DNA from: Erythrobacter sp. SG61-1L
Lineage (GTDB): Bacteria; Pseudomonadota; Alphaproteobacteria; Sphingomonadales; Sphingomonadaceae
Reading direction: 5' to 3'
Assembly: GCF_001305965.1 (NCBI RefSeq)
Contig: NZ_JXQC01000003.1
Location: 1,178,001-1,242,000, forward strand
Length of the DNA: 64,000 nucleotides
Shown: positions 56,445 through 64,000 of the stretch, piece by piece
Numbering within the stretch: position 1 is the stretch's first letter
Layout: every line of letters begins with the position of its first letter
The notes under the pieces: generated by a model
What the model was told of the DNA's origin: nothing
What the model saw: the letters and a program-made list of their open reading frames with translations, nothing else
The model's database searches: none
Position numbers and translations under genes: made by a program

Positions 56445-57497
56445 TTGCTGACCCATTTTCGCGGATCGATCATCTTTGCCGTCATCTGCCTTGCGCTTGG
56501 CGCATGGTATGGCTGGGAAAGCACCGGCTCGATTGCCGGCACGGCGCAGATGCTGTGGATCATCGCCGTCCTCTCGATACTCGAAGTCTCGCTGAGCTTC
56601 GACAATGCGGTGGTGAACGCCACCGTACTGAAGGACATGGACGATGTGTGGCAGAAGCGCTTCCTCACCTGGGGCATCGCCTTTGCCGTGTTCGGCATGC
56701 GCGTGGTGTTCCCCCTGGCGATCGTGGCCATCGCCGCGCATATCGGGCCGTGGGAAGCCGTGAACCTTTCGCTCAACGAACCGGCGAAATATCAGGAAAT
56801 CGTCTCTTCCGCCCATGTCGGCATTGCCGGTTTCGGCGGGGCTTTCCTTGCCATGGTGGGCCTCGAATTCTTTTTCGACAATGACAAGGAAGTCCACTGG
56901 ATCGGCGCAATCGAACGTTTCCTGGCGCGGGTGGCCGCCGTGGAAGCCATCGAGATCGGCGTGCTGCTGCTGGTGCTGTGGGGTGTATCCGGCCTGCTCG
57001 ATCCGGCGGATGCCCACACTTTCCTCGTCGCAGGCATTCTGGGCATCGTCACCTTCATCTCGGTGGGGGCGATCAACACCTGGCTGGAAATCCGCGACCA
57101 GAAGCGCGCATTGGTGGGCGCTGCCGTGCGCAGCGGGCTTGGCGGGTTCCTTTACCTCAACGTACTCGACGCCAGCTTCAGCTTTGACGGTGTGATCGGC
57201 GCCTTTGCCCTGTCCAACAATATGATCGTGATCGCGCTTGGCCTGTCTATCGGCGCCTTCTTCGTGCGTTCGATGACGATCATGCTGGTGAAGAAGGGCA
57301 CGCTGACCGAATATCGCTTCCTCGAACATGGCGCCTTCTGGGCGATCATCGCGCTGGGCGGCATCATGCTCGCTTCCGCGAAGTTCCATATTCCCGAAGC
57401 GGTCACCGGGCTGATCGGCGCGATTCTGATCGGCCTGTCGCTGTGGTGGTCCGCCCGCCACAACCGGAAATACGGCGTGGCCGAAGACAATGCCTGA
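56445..57497 (+). CDS. DUF475 (YkoY/TerC-superfamily) integral membrane protein
   Basis: A 350-residue protein from TTG 56445, with about nine hydrophobic segments. Two related halves carry the acidic signature of the family: LEVSLSFDNAVVNA early and DASFSFDGVIGAFALSNN late. In TerC-type relatives such acidic intramembrane motifs are linked to metal (for example manganese) export. It is the second gene after panB and the operon ends with the hairpin at 57503. Confidence 0.85.
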   Translation: MLTHFRGSIIFAVICLALGAWYGWESTGSIAGTAQMLWIIAVLSILEVSLSFDNAVVNATVLKDMDDVWQKRFLTWGIAFAVFGMRVVFPLAIVAIAAHIGPWEAVNLSLNEPAKYQEIVSSAHVGIAGFGGAFLAMVGLEFFFDNDKEVHWIGAIERFLARVAAVEAIEIGVLLLVLWGVSGLLDPADAHTFLVAGILGIVTFISVGAINTWLEIRDQKRALVGAAVRSGLGGFLYLNVLDASFSFDGVIGAFALSNNMIVIALGLSIGAFFVRSMTIMLVKKGTLTEYRFLEHGAFWAIIALGGIMLASAKFHIPEAVTGLIGAILIGLSLWWSARHNRKYGVAEDNA

Positions 57498-57502
57498 CAA
57501 AA

Positions 57503-57536
57503 GGCGGGGGCCGACCGGACATGGTCGCCCCCCGCC
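57503..57536. terminator. Bidirectional terminator between DUF475 gene and SBF transporter gene
   Basis: Stem ggcgggggccgacc (57503-57516) with ggtcgccccccgcc (57523-57536), one mismatch. On the minus strand it is followed directly by TTTT, so it works best for the SBF gene; the plus strand also enters it just after the DUF475 stop. Confidence 0.7.
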
Positions 57537-57549
57537 CTTCAAGCTGCGC

Positions 57550-58527
57550 TCAGACTGCGTGCCTCGACAGGCGACTGGCCAGCGGGGCAGAGAAGACGAG
57601 CTGCAGCAGGTGATAGACCAGCACCGGCAACAGCACGATCCCGGCCACTTCCGGCGGGAACAGCACTGCCGCCAGCGGCGCGCCCATGGCGATGCTCTTC
57701 TGCCCACCGGAAAACAGCATCGCCACCCGATCACCCCGGCCTAGCCCGACGATCCCGCCCAGCAGCCATGCGCCGCCGAAGGCGAAGGCGATCATCACGC
57801 AGATCCCGCCCACCAGCGCGGCCCAGGATGCCGGGCCGAGCTTGTCCCAGATGCCCTGCTCCACCGCGCCGGAGAAGGCGACATAGACGGCAATGGCAAT
57901 GGACGTGCGGTCCATCCAGGTGGCGAGATGGCGGTGTTCCTTCACCAGATGGCCGAAGCGGTGCTGTGCGATCTGGCCGATGGCGAAGGGCAGCAGCAGC
58001 ACGAGGCCGACCTTCACCAGCCCATCCGTATCGATCCCCACGCCCGTGCTTCCCGCCAACGCGGAAAAGAGCGGCGCCGTAACGAACACACCCATGATGT
58101 TGAGCAGCGCGGCGGCCACCACCGAACTGGCCACATTGCCGCCCGCGATGGAACTATATGCCGTGGCCGACTGCACCGTGGACGGCAGCGAGCCGAGATA
58201 GAGGAAGCCCAGCGCCACCATCGGCGGCAACAGTCCTGCCAGCGCATCGGTGAACAAATGCGCCATGCCCCAGCCCGCCAGAGCCATGGCGCCGAAGCAC
58301 CAGAAAACGAGCGGCGCGAGGAACCGGAGATTGCCGATGCCCCGGATGACTTCGTCACGCGGCAGGCGCAATCCGTTCAGCAGGAACAGCAGAAATACCG
58401 CCCCATTGGAAATGAACTGCGCAACAACCCGCGCCTCACCTTTTACAGGCAGGATCGTGGCCAGCAGAATCGTGCCCAGCAGCAGCCGGACGAGCGGATC
58501 GACATAGCGCAGAACACGCTTCACCAT
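57550..58527 (-). CDS. SBF-like bile acid:sodium symporter family protein
   Basis: A 325-residue membrane protein with about nine or ten hydrophobic segments. The SBF-like (PF13593-type) signatures are AVFLLFLLNGLRL, GSLPSTVQSATAYSSIAGGN with helix-breaking polar residues, and SGGQKSIAMGAPLAAVLF. Members move organic anions or other small solutes with sodium; the substrate here is unknown. Confidence 0.9.
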   Translation of the reverse strand: MVKRVLRYVDPLVRLLLGTILLATILPVKGEARVVAQFISNGAVFLLFLLNGLRLPRDEVIRGIGNLRFLAPLVFWCFGAMALAGWGMAHLFTDALAGLLPPMVALGFLYLGSLPSTVQSATAYSSIAGGNVASSVVAAALLNIMGVFVTAPLFSALAGSTGVGIDTDGLVKVGLVLLLPFAIGQIAQHRFGHLVKEHRHLATWMDRTSIAIAVYVAFSGAVEQGIWDKLGPASWAALVGGICVMIAFAFGGAWLLGGIVGLGRGDRVAMLFSGGQKSIAMGAPLAAVLFPPEVAGIVLLPVLVYHLLQLVFSAPLASRLSRHAV

Positions 58528-58545
58528 GCGCGGATTCCCGTCGAA

Positions 58546-58568
58546 GTTGACAATGTTGACACTGTACA
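58546..58568 (-). promoter_or_regulatory. Candidate operator before the SBF gene
   Basis: Direct repeats GTTGACA (58546-58552) and GTTGACA (58555-58561), followed by CTGTACA (58562-58568). They lie 19-41 bases upstream of the SBF start. A regulator site is likely by position but cannot be named. The rest of the 58528-58731 gap shows no gene. Confidence 0.35.
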
Positions 58569-58731
58569 GGGGGAAGAATTTCCCACCCCCTCCGCAGCGG
58601 GATCAAGCAAGGCGGCCAGAATGATTCCGGCTGGGGGAAAGAGGTGATGCATGGCGCGCCGCTAGCAGCTTTTGCCGGTGTAGGAAAACGCTGCCGCCCG
58701 CAATCGCATGCCCTGCGCGCACAGGCACAAT

Positions 58732-60543
58732 TTATCCGCCGGGCAGACGCTTCGCCTTGGCCAGAAGGACATCGGCCTCCCGCTTGCGTCCGGCCGCATC
58801 CAGCACCCGCGCCAAGGTCAGCACGGTGCGGCGATTGGTGCGCTGCGATGTGAAACCGGCCTCCGCATCGGCAAGCGCGGCCTGCCCGTCGCCGCGGCGC
58901 AAGGCTGCATCCGCTAGCGTGGCGTAGAGCAGCGGATCGCGTCCGCCAGCGTCGCGCTGAGCCTTCGCAAAGCGCAGCAGGCCCTCCGCGCGGGGCCACT
59001 GGCCTTCTTCCGCGGCGAGATAACCGAGATATTCGGCCGCTTCCCCATCCTGCGGATGCTGCACGAGATAGGCCCTCAGCAACTCACGCGCCTTCCTGCC
59101 CTGCCCCAGCAGGCGATGGGCCGTCACCATCCGCTCCACCAGAGAGAAGCTGCGGCGGATATTCGCGGCGGAGGAATAGAGTTCCAGCGCCCGCCCTGCC
59201 TCGCCGCGGGCCAGCGCGACATCGCCTGCCAGCACTTCAATGTCGGCAGACCCGGCGAAGCGTTCCTCCAATTGCGCGACAAATGCCTGCGCCTCATCCA
59301 TCTGCCCTGCCCCGAGCAGCTTGCGCAGGCGCGGCACGGCGGCGTCCAGCCGCGCGGGATCGTCGCCCCAGCGGAACAGCGCCAGTTCGCCCGCCTCCCC
59401 CACGGCCAGCGGACGCACTCCGCCCGGCGCAGGGGCAGCCGCGCGATCCAACAGCGGGGCAGCGGCTGCGCGATCGTCCATCGCCTCATAGGCACGGCCG
59501 ACCAGAGTGAGCAGATAAGGCGACGCATCGGCCTGTTCGGCTGTCAGGCCATAACGGGCGATCACCTCGCTCGCATCGCCATTTTCCAGCATCGCCCGGC
59601 CCAGCAGCAGAGTGACGCGCGGATTGTCCGGCTGGCGACGGGCAAGTTCGTCCAGCATCTCCACTGCGAGCGCCCAGTTTTCCGCCCGCATTTCCAGAAT
59701 GCCTTCCAGCAACATGGCGGCGGGCACATCGTCGAACCGGTCATTCGTGCGCCACAGCAGGCGGCGCGCCAGATTGTAATTGCCGGCCCGCGCGGCAAGC
59801 ACAGCCTGCAGATAGAAAGCGCGCGGATTTTCGCCGTCCAGTTCGATCATGCGGCGGGTGATGCGGAGCATATCCTTCGCCCGGCCCGCTTCACCCAGAG
59901 TAGCGGCATATTCGCCCAGCAGGGAAAGATCGTCCGGCGCGCTTTTCAGCCCCTTTTCGAACCACGGCAGGGCGGCCACCAGCCCTTCGCCATCGCGCGC
60001 CAGTTGCCCACGGAATTCCAGCGCGCGCGGATCTTTCGGGTCGCGCTTCAGTGCCTCGTCAGCAGCGGCAAGCGCCTGGTGATGCCGCCCGGTACGATAG
60101 CGCAGGCGGCCAATGTCCACCCAGAGTTCCGCCGTGCCGGGATCGCCTTTCAACGCCTTGTCAAAAGCCTCTGTGGCGGCATCCAGATTGCCTTCCGCCA
60201 CTTCCAGTCGGCCAAGCATATGGAAGCCGTGGCGGCGCTGATCCGGCGCGAAATTCCCTTGGCCCAGCCATTGCCGGGCATTGGCGTAATCTTGCTGCTG
60301 CAGGTAAGCCTCGCCCAGCAAGGCGGCAACGGATTGCGGCGGCGCCCCGGCATCGAGCGCACGGCGCAGGGCCACTTCCGCCGCCACGCCGTCGCCACGT
60401 TGCAGGGCCTCCCTTCCCTCCGTCAGTTCCGTGCGCGCACCCTCTTGTGCCGCCAACAGCGGCGGCGCCATGGCGATCAGGGCCAGCGCCACAAGCGCCA
60501 CCCTGCCCCGCCATCTTCGCCCGAGATCAGGCGTGGAGGTCAT
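58732..60543 (-). CDS. TPR-repeat protein, PrsT-like
   Basis: A 603-residue exported protein. ATG 60543 (MTSTPDLGRR) overlaps the prsR end by 17 bases; a signal or anchor helix VALVALALIAMAPPLLA ends near AAQEG. The rest is at least ten tetratricopeptide-type helical pairs (for example GEAYLQQQDYANARQWLGQG, GRLRYRTGRHHQALAAADEAL). Its place after prsK and prsR matches the TPR protein PrsT of PEP-CTERM/exopolysaccharide systems, though at 603 residues it is shorter than the PrsT proteins I know. Confidence 0.8.
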   Translation of the reverse strand: MTSTPDLGRRWRGRVALVALALIAMAPPLLAAQEGARTELTEGREALQRGDGVAAEVALRRALDAGAPPQSVAALLGEAYLQQQDYANARQWLGQGNFAPDQRRHGFHMLGRLEVAEGNLDAATEAFDKALKGDPGTAELWVDIGRLRYRTGRHHQALAAADEALKRDPKDPRALEFRGQLARDGEGLVAALPWFEKGLKSAPDDLSLLGEYAATLGEAGRAKDMLRITRRMIELDGENPRAFYLQAVLAARAGNYNLARRLLWRTNDRFDDVPAAMLLEGILEMRAENWALAVEMLDELARRQPDNPRVTLLLGRAMLENGDASEVIARYGLTAEQADASPYLLTLVGRAYEAMDDRAAAAPLLDRAAAPAPGGVRPLAVGEAGELALFRWGDDPARLDAAVPRLRKLLGAGQMDEAQAFVAQLEERFAGSADIEVLAGDVALARGEAGRALELYSSAANIRRSFSLVERMVTAHRLLGQGRKARELLRAYLVQHPQDGEAAEYLGYLAAEEGQWPRAEGLLRFAKAQRDAGGRDPLLYATLADAALRRGDGQAALADAEAGFTSQRTNRRTVLTLARVLDAAGRKREADVLLAKAKRLPGG

Positions 60544-61906
60544 ATTGTTTGAGGAGATCGTATAAGGTTGGCCGGCTGATCCCCAGCAGCTTGGCCGTAT
60601 TGGAGATATTGCCTTCGCTGCGGGCCAGCGCATGGCGGATCACCCGCCGGTCGGACTGTTCGCGCGCGCTCTTGAGGTTGAGCGGCTGGCTTTCTTCTTC
60701 CTCGGTGCCTTCCAGATCGAGATCGGCGGCGTTGATCAGCTTGCCATCGGCCATGATCACTGCGCGCTTCACCCGGTTTTCCAGCTCGCGGACATTGCCG
60801 GGCCATTTCCAAGCGTCGATGGCGGCCAGCGCATCGGCGGCAAAGCCCTTCACCTGCGGGTTCATCTCGCGCGCGAAGCGCTTGAGGAAGGCCTTGGCCA
60901 GCAACGTGGCATCGCCGGGACGCTCGGCCAGAGCCGGGATTTTCACCACGATCTCTGCCAGACGATAGAACAGATCCTCGCGGAAGCGCCCATCGGCGAT
61001 CATCGCTTCCAGATCCTGATGGGTTGCGCAAACGATACGCGTATCGACCGAGATCGACTTGCGGCCGCCGATACGCTCGATAGTGCGTTCCTGCAGGAAG
61101 CGCAGCAGCTTCACCTGCAGGGGCAGCGGGATGTCGCCCACTTCATCCAGGAACAATGTGCCGCCGCTGGCCAGTTCGATCTTGCCTTCGGTGGTTTTCA
61201 CGGCCCCGGTGAAGGCGCCCTTTTCATGGCCGAAAAGCTCGCTTTCCAGCAGGTTCTCAGGGATCGCCGCGCAATTGATCGCCACGAAAGCCCCGCTCTT
61301 GCGGTCGCTCGCATCGTGCAGGCCCCGCGCCAGCAATTCCTTGCCGGTGCCGCTGGCCCCCAGCAGCATGACCGAGACGTTGGTATTCGCCACACGCTCG
61401 ATCGTGCGGGCCACGCGGACCATTTCCGGCGCGGCCGTGATAAGGCCGCCCAGCACCGTGTTGCCATCCCCCGCGCGGGTTTGCAGCGCGCGGTTTTCCG
61501 CCTCGATCCGGTGGAGATTATAGGCCCGGCGCACGATCAGGCCCAGTTCCTCGATGTCAACCGGCTTCTGGTAGAAATCATAGGCCCCACGCTGGATGGC
61601 GTTGAGCGCACTCTCCCGCGCGCCATGGCCTGTGGCAACGATCACCTTGGTATCGGGCTTGATGGCCATGATCTCTTCCAGCACGGCAAAGCCTTCGCTC
61701 GTCCCATCCGGATCGGGCGGAAGGCCCAGATCAAGCGTGACCACCGGCGGTTCCTCGGCGCGCAGGGCGGCAATGGCCGCTGCCCGGTCACCCACGATGG
61801 TGACGTCGAAATCGTCATAGGCCCATTTGAGCTGCGCCTGCAGGCCCGCATCGTCTTCCACGATCAGCAGCCGGGGCAGGTTCTTGGGCTTGGTATCGGA
61901 CATCAT
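60527..61906 (-). CDS. prsR: Sigma-54-dependent response regulator, PrsR-type
   Basis: 459 residues. A receiver domain (acidic pair in IVEDD, phosphoacceptor D59 in VVTLDLGLPP, lysine in FYQKPVD) precedes a AAA+ sigma-54 activator core with GASGTGKELLARGLH, GAFTGA for sigma-54 contact, and GGTLFLDEVGDIPL. A Fis-type helix-turn-helix ends SNTAKLLGISRPTLYDLLKQY. It shares four bases (ATGA) with the prsK stop. PrsR proteins turn on PEP-CTERM and EPS genes with sigma-54. Confidence 0.92.
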   Translation of the reverse strand: MMSDTKPKNLPRLLIVEDDAGLQAQLKWAYDDFDVTIVGDRAAAIAALRAEEPPVVTLDLGLPPDPDGTSEGFAVLEEIMAIKPDTKVIVATGHGARESALNAIQRGAYDFYQKPVDIEELGLIVRRAYNLHRIEAENRALQTRAGDGNTVLGGLITAAPEMVRVARTIERVANTNVSVMLLGASGTGKELLARGLHDASDRKSGAFVAINCAAIPENLLESELFGHEKGAFTGAVKTTEGKIELASGGTLFLDEVGDIPLPLQVKLLRFLQERTIERIGGRKSISVDTRIVCATHQDLEAMIADGRFREDLFYRLAEIVVKIPALAERPGDATLLAKAFLKRFAREMNPQVKGFAADALAAIDAWKWPGNVRELENRVKRAVIMADGKLINAADLDLEGTEEEESQPLNLKSAREQSDRRVIRHALARSEGNISNTAKLLGISRPTLYDLLKQYDLHA

Positions 61907-64000
61907 GCAACCTCGGTTCTGCCGGTCAGGTCAGTGCCCGGCCGGAATTCTTCATTGTCCAACGCGCCATCGGCCAAAGTGGCCAACGGAAGGCGGATGA
62001 TAAAACGCGTACCGATCCCTTCGCGGCTTTCTACGTCCAGTCGCCCGTTCATGGATCGGATCAGTTCGCGCGCCTCGAAGGCGCCGATGCCGAAGCCGCC
62101 GGGCTTGGAGGAATGGAACGGCTTGAACAGGCGTGAACGGATGAATTCCGCGCTCATCCCGGTGCCGGAATCCAGCACTTCGATCCGGCAATTCAGCCCG
62201 TCCAGCAGCACGCTCAGCAGCACCGGCGCATCGGGTTCGCTGGCTTCGATGGCGTTCTGCACCAGATGGACCAGCGCCTGTTCGAACGCTTCGACATCGG
62301 CCAGCACCGTGCAGTTCTGGCGTTCCACCAGATGGACCGGATGCTGCCCGGAATAACGGCGCACCACCTTCTCCACCGCGGCAACCGCGTCCACCTGCTC
62401 CGGACGCTCATTTCCGTTCGCACCGTAGCGGCCCAGACGGGCGAGCAAGGCGTTGAGCTTGTCGGTGCTGTTACGTAGGGTCACGAGCATGTCGGCGCGG
62501 AATTCCGGCTTGTCCGCATGCTTTTCCGCATTGCGCGCCAGCAGGGAAAGCTGGCTGGCAAGGTTCTTGATGTCATGCATCACGAAGGCGATGCGGCGAT
62601 TGAACTCGTCGAACCGATGCGCCTCGCCCAGGGCTTCCTGCCCGGCCTGTTCCGCCAGATAGCTGGCAAGCTGTTGGCCCACCACGCGCAGAAGATCGAA
62701 ATCCTCCCAATCCAGCCGCCGCAGCACAGGCGGGCGGGCAAGGACCACGATTGCAATCAGGCGCTGATAATGGATCAGCGGCACGATGGCCCATGCCCGG
62801 CGGCTTTCTGCCAGCCATTCCGGCACATAGCGGCCTTCGCCATGGCTCTGCCGCCCCTGCCGCACGTCGTCGAGATCGAGGATGAAGCGATGCTCCTCGA
62901 AAAAGCGCGCGGCCTCGGCACTCAGCGCCTCGGCAGGAACGTCGATTTCAGGCCATTGCCAGCGGGAATCGAGCGTGAAGGCGCCTTCCTCACCGGGAGT
63001 AAGCAGCAGCCCCGCCGGGCTGTCGGTTATGTCCGCCACAGCCTGCACCACACGCTCATGCAGGGGCATGACCTGTTCCCCGCCGCGCGCGATGGTCTCA
63101 GTGAAGCGCAGCCATTCAGCGCGATAGTCATACCGGTGCTGGAACAGGTGCTTGGCCAGCATCACCCTGATCCAGCCGCGCAGGCGCCGCGAAGGCAGGA
63201 TCAGCAGCGCCGCGATGCTCGCAGCGGCCAGAAAGGCCAACTGGATGACATGGGCAAAGTCGCTGCCGACATAGGCCAGGCCCTGCACCACCACGACCAT
63301 GCCGACCAGATAGGCGCCGATCACCAGTAGCGAGAAGGACTGGAACGCGACCGAACGCGAAGGCCGCAATCTCAGCTCGTTCGCGCCGCTGGCAGTGCCG
63401 AGCGCCAGCAGCAAAACCATCACCAGCGTGACCAGCCCGCGCATCTCTGCCAGCGTTTGCGGCAGGGCGCCGAATAGATAGGCCACAGTGTAGTAATTGA
63501 GATCGTAGAGCCACATCACCGCCAGCGCGGCGGCGGGCCAGCGCAAGGTCAGTCGCCCGGCAGGCGAGGCACCGACATAAAGGTTATGCACCAGCACCAA
63601 TGCCCCGACCGCGCAGAGCAGCCGGAAAGTGATCGAGGCCTGGAATACCGTCTGCGCCAGTTCAGGCACGGATGCCATGCGGCTGACCAGCAGGATCAGG
63701 CCAAGCTGCAGTGCCTCCACCAGCGCCAGAACCATCACCACCGTGCGGATCGGGCGCACGCTCTCATGCCGGCCATCGTTGGCGAACAGGCGGTAAAGCG
63801 CCCAGAACCAGGCTAGATAGGACAGGCTAAAGAACACCTGCGCGCCAATGGAAGCGATGCCGCCCAGCGCCACTGCAACCGCCCAGATGCCAGTGATCGC
63901 CAATGCGGAAAGCAGCGCATCGCCCGCCTGCCCCAGCCGCGCCCTGCGCGGATAGAGCCACAGACCAAGGCCGCACAGCGCCGTGGCACTCGCGACATGG
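61903..64000 (-). CDS. prsK: PrsK-type sensor histidine kinase (5' end beyond window)
   Basis: The frame is open through base 64000, so the N-terminus lies beyond the window; TTG 63903 is only an internal codon. Visible are about nine hydrophobic segments, a GAF-like region (about 280-430 of the visible part), then the phosphoacceptor segment VMHDIKNLASQLSLLARNAEKH and ATPase boxes LVHLVQNAIEAS, EVLDSGTGMSAEFI and GFGIGAFEARELI. The HDIKN box and long membrane part are typical of PrsK. It overlaps prsR by four bases. Confidence 0.9.
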   Translation of the reverse strand, partial: HVASATALCGLGLWLYPRRARLGQAGDALLSALAITGIWAVAVALGGIASIGAQVFFSLSYLAWFWALYRLFANDGRHESVRPIRTVVMVLALVEALQLGLILLVSRMASVPELAQTVFQASITFRLLCAVGALVLVHNLYVGASPAGRLTLRWPAAALAVMWLYDLNYYTVAYLFGALPQTLAEMRGLVTLVMVLLLALGTASGANELRLRPSRSVAFQSFSLLVIGAYLVGMVVVVQGLAYVGSDFAHVIQLAFLAAASIAALLILPSRRLRGWIRVMLAKHLFQHRYDYRAEWLRFTETIARGGEQVMPLHERVVQAVADITDSPAGLLLTPGEEGAFTLDSRWQWPEIDVPAEALSAEAARFFEEHRFILDLDDVRQGRQSHGEGRYVPEWLAESRRAWAIVPLIHYQRLIAIVVLARPPVLRRLDWEDFDLLRVVGQQLASYLAEQAGQEALGEAHRFDEFNRRIAFVMHDIKNLASQLSLLARNAEKHADKPEFRADMLVTLRNSTDKLNALLARLGRYGANGNERPEQVDAVAAVEKVVRRYSGQHPVHLVERQNCTVLADVEAFEQALVHLVQNAIEASEPDAPVLLSVLLDGLNCRIEVLDSGTGMSAEFIRSRLFKPFHSSKPGGFGIGAFEARELIRSMNGRLDVESREGIGTRFIIRLPLATLADGALDNEEFRPGTDLTGRTEVA

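Overview
The window reads as high-GC chromosomal DNA of an alphaproteobacterium, most likely a sphingomonad (order Sphingomonadales). The pointers are alphaproteobacterial-type LexA sites (GTTC-N7-GTTC), the long PstC/PstA permeases, a Coq4-type ubiquinone protein, the ImuA-ImuB-DnaE2 mutasome, a PrsK/PrsR pair of the PEP-CTERM type, and strong protein-level similarity to sphingomonad housekeeping genes. This placement comes from recognising sequences by eye; no database search was run. Almost everything is core metabolism. The only clear mobile DNA is one IS5-type transposase relic and a few dispersed palindromes.

Layout. 1-4 kb: end of rpiB, glyA, nrdR, trmJ, a small secreted protein, rpsD. 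4-16 kb, mostly minus strand: an FAD protein with a 59-residue Myb/SANT-like partner, tgt, a DUF481 outer-membrane protein, a YadG/YadH-like ABC exporter, a GAF-GGDEF-EAL protein (plus strand), then the xseB-ispA-coaD-cyclophilin-queA cluster. 15.6-20.5 kb: purL, a coq4-like gene, serB and miaA, the last two head-to-head with overlapping 5' ends. 20.5-27.8 kb: branched-chain amino-acid block ilvB-ilvN-ilvC, a YceI protein and leuA, with tandem terminators before ilvB and a leucine-rich leader peptide before leuA, then a rhomboid protease. 27.8-34 kb: S9 peptidase, carotenoid-cleavage oxygenase, VWA lipoprotein-like secreted protein with a TonB-box-like segment, then an AT-richer stretch with a small membrane ORF and the IS5 relic. 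34-38.9 kb: MOSC protein, nitronate monooxygenase-like gene, two small genes and recJ. 39-46.5 kb: two identical tRNA-Glu genes, then phoR-pstS-pstC-pstA-pstB-phoU-phoB with two Pho boxes. 46.6-52.9 kb: a SnoaL-like protein and the SOS mutasome imuA-imuB-dnaE2 under a double LexA site. 53-58.5 kb: arylamine N-acetyltransferase, an APC amino-acid permease, panB, a DUF475 membrane protein and an SBF-type transporter. 58.7 kb to the end: a TPR protein, a PrsR-type sigma-54 regulator and a PrsK-type kinase running off the edge.

The genes form several working units. QueA and Tgt (queuosine), TrmJ and MiaA modify tRNA. IlvBN, IlvC and LeuA make branched-chain amino acids, and PanB draws on the same 2-oxoisovalerate pool for pantothenate, which CoaD uses for CoA. 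The Pho block senses and imports phosphate. ImuA, ImuB and DnaE2 do damage-induced mutagenic synthesis. PrsK-PrsR-TPR resembles the regulators linked to exopolysaccharide/PEP-CTERM export.

The most notable observations are two dispersed palindromes lying in frame inside imuB and dnaE2 (one related to an intergenic copy before leuA, the other sharing its core with the leuA leader), the complete leuA attenuator with its leader peptide, and the back-to-back LexA sites.
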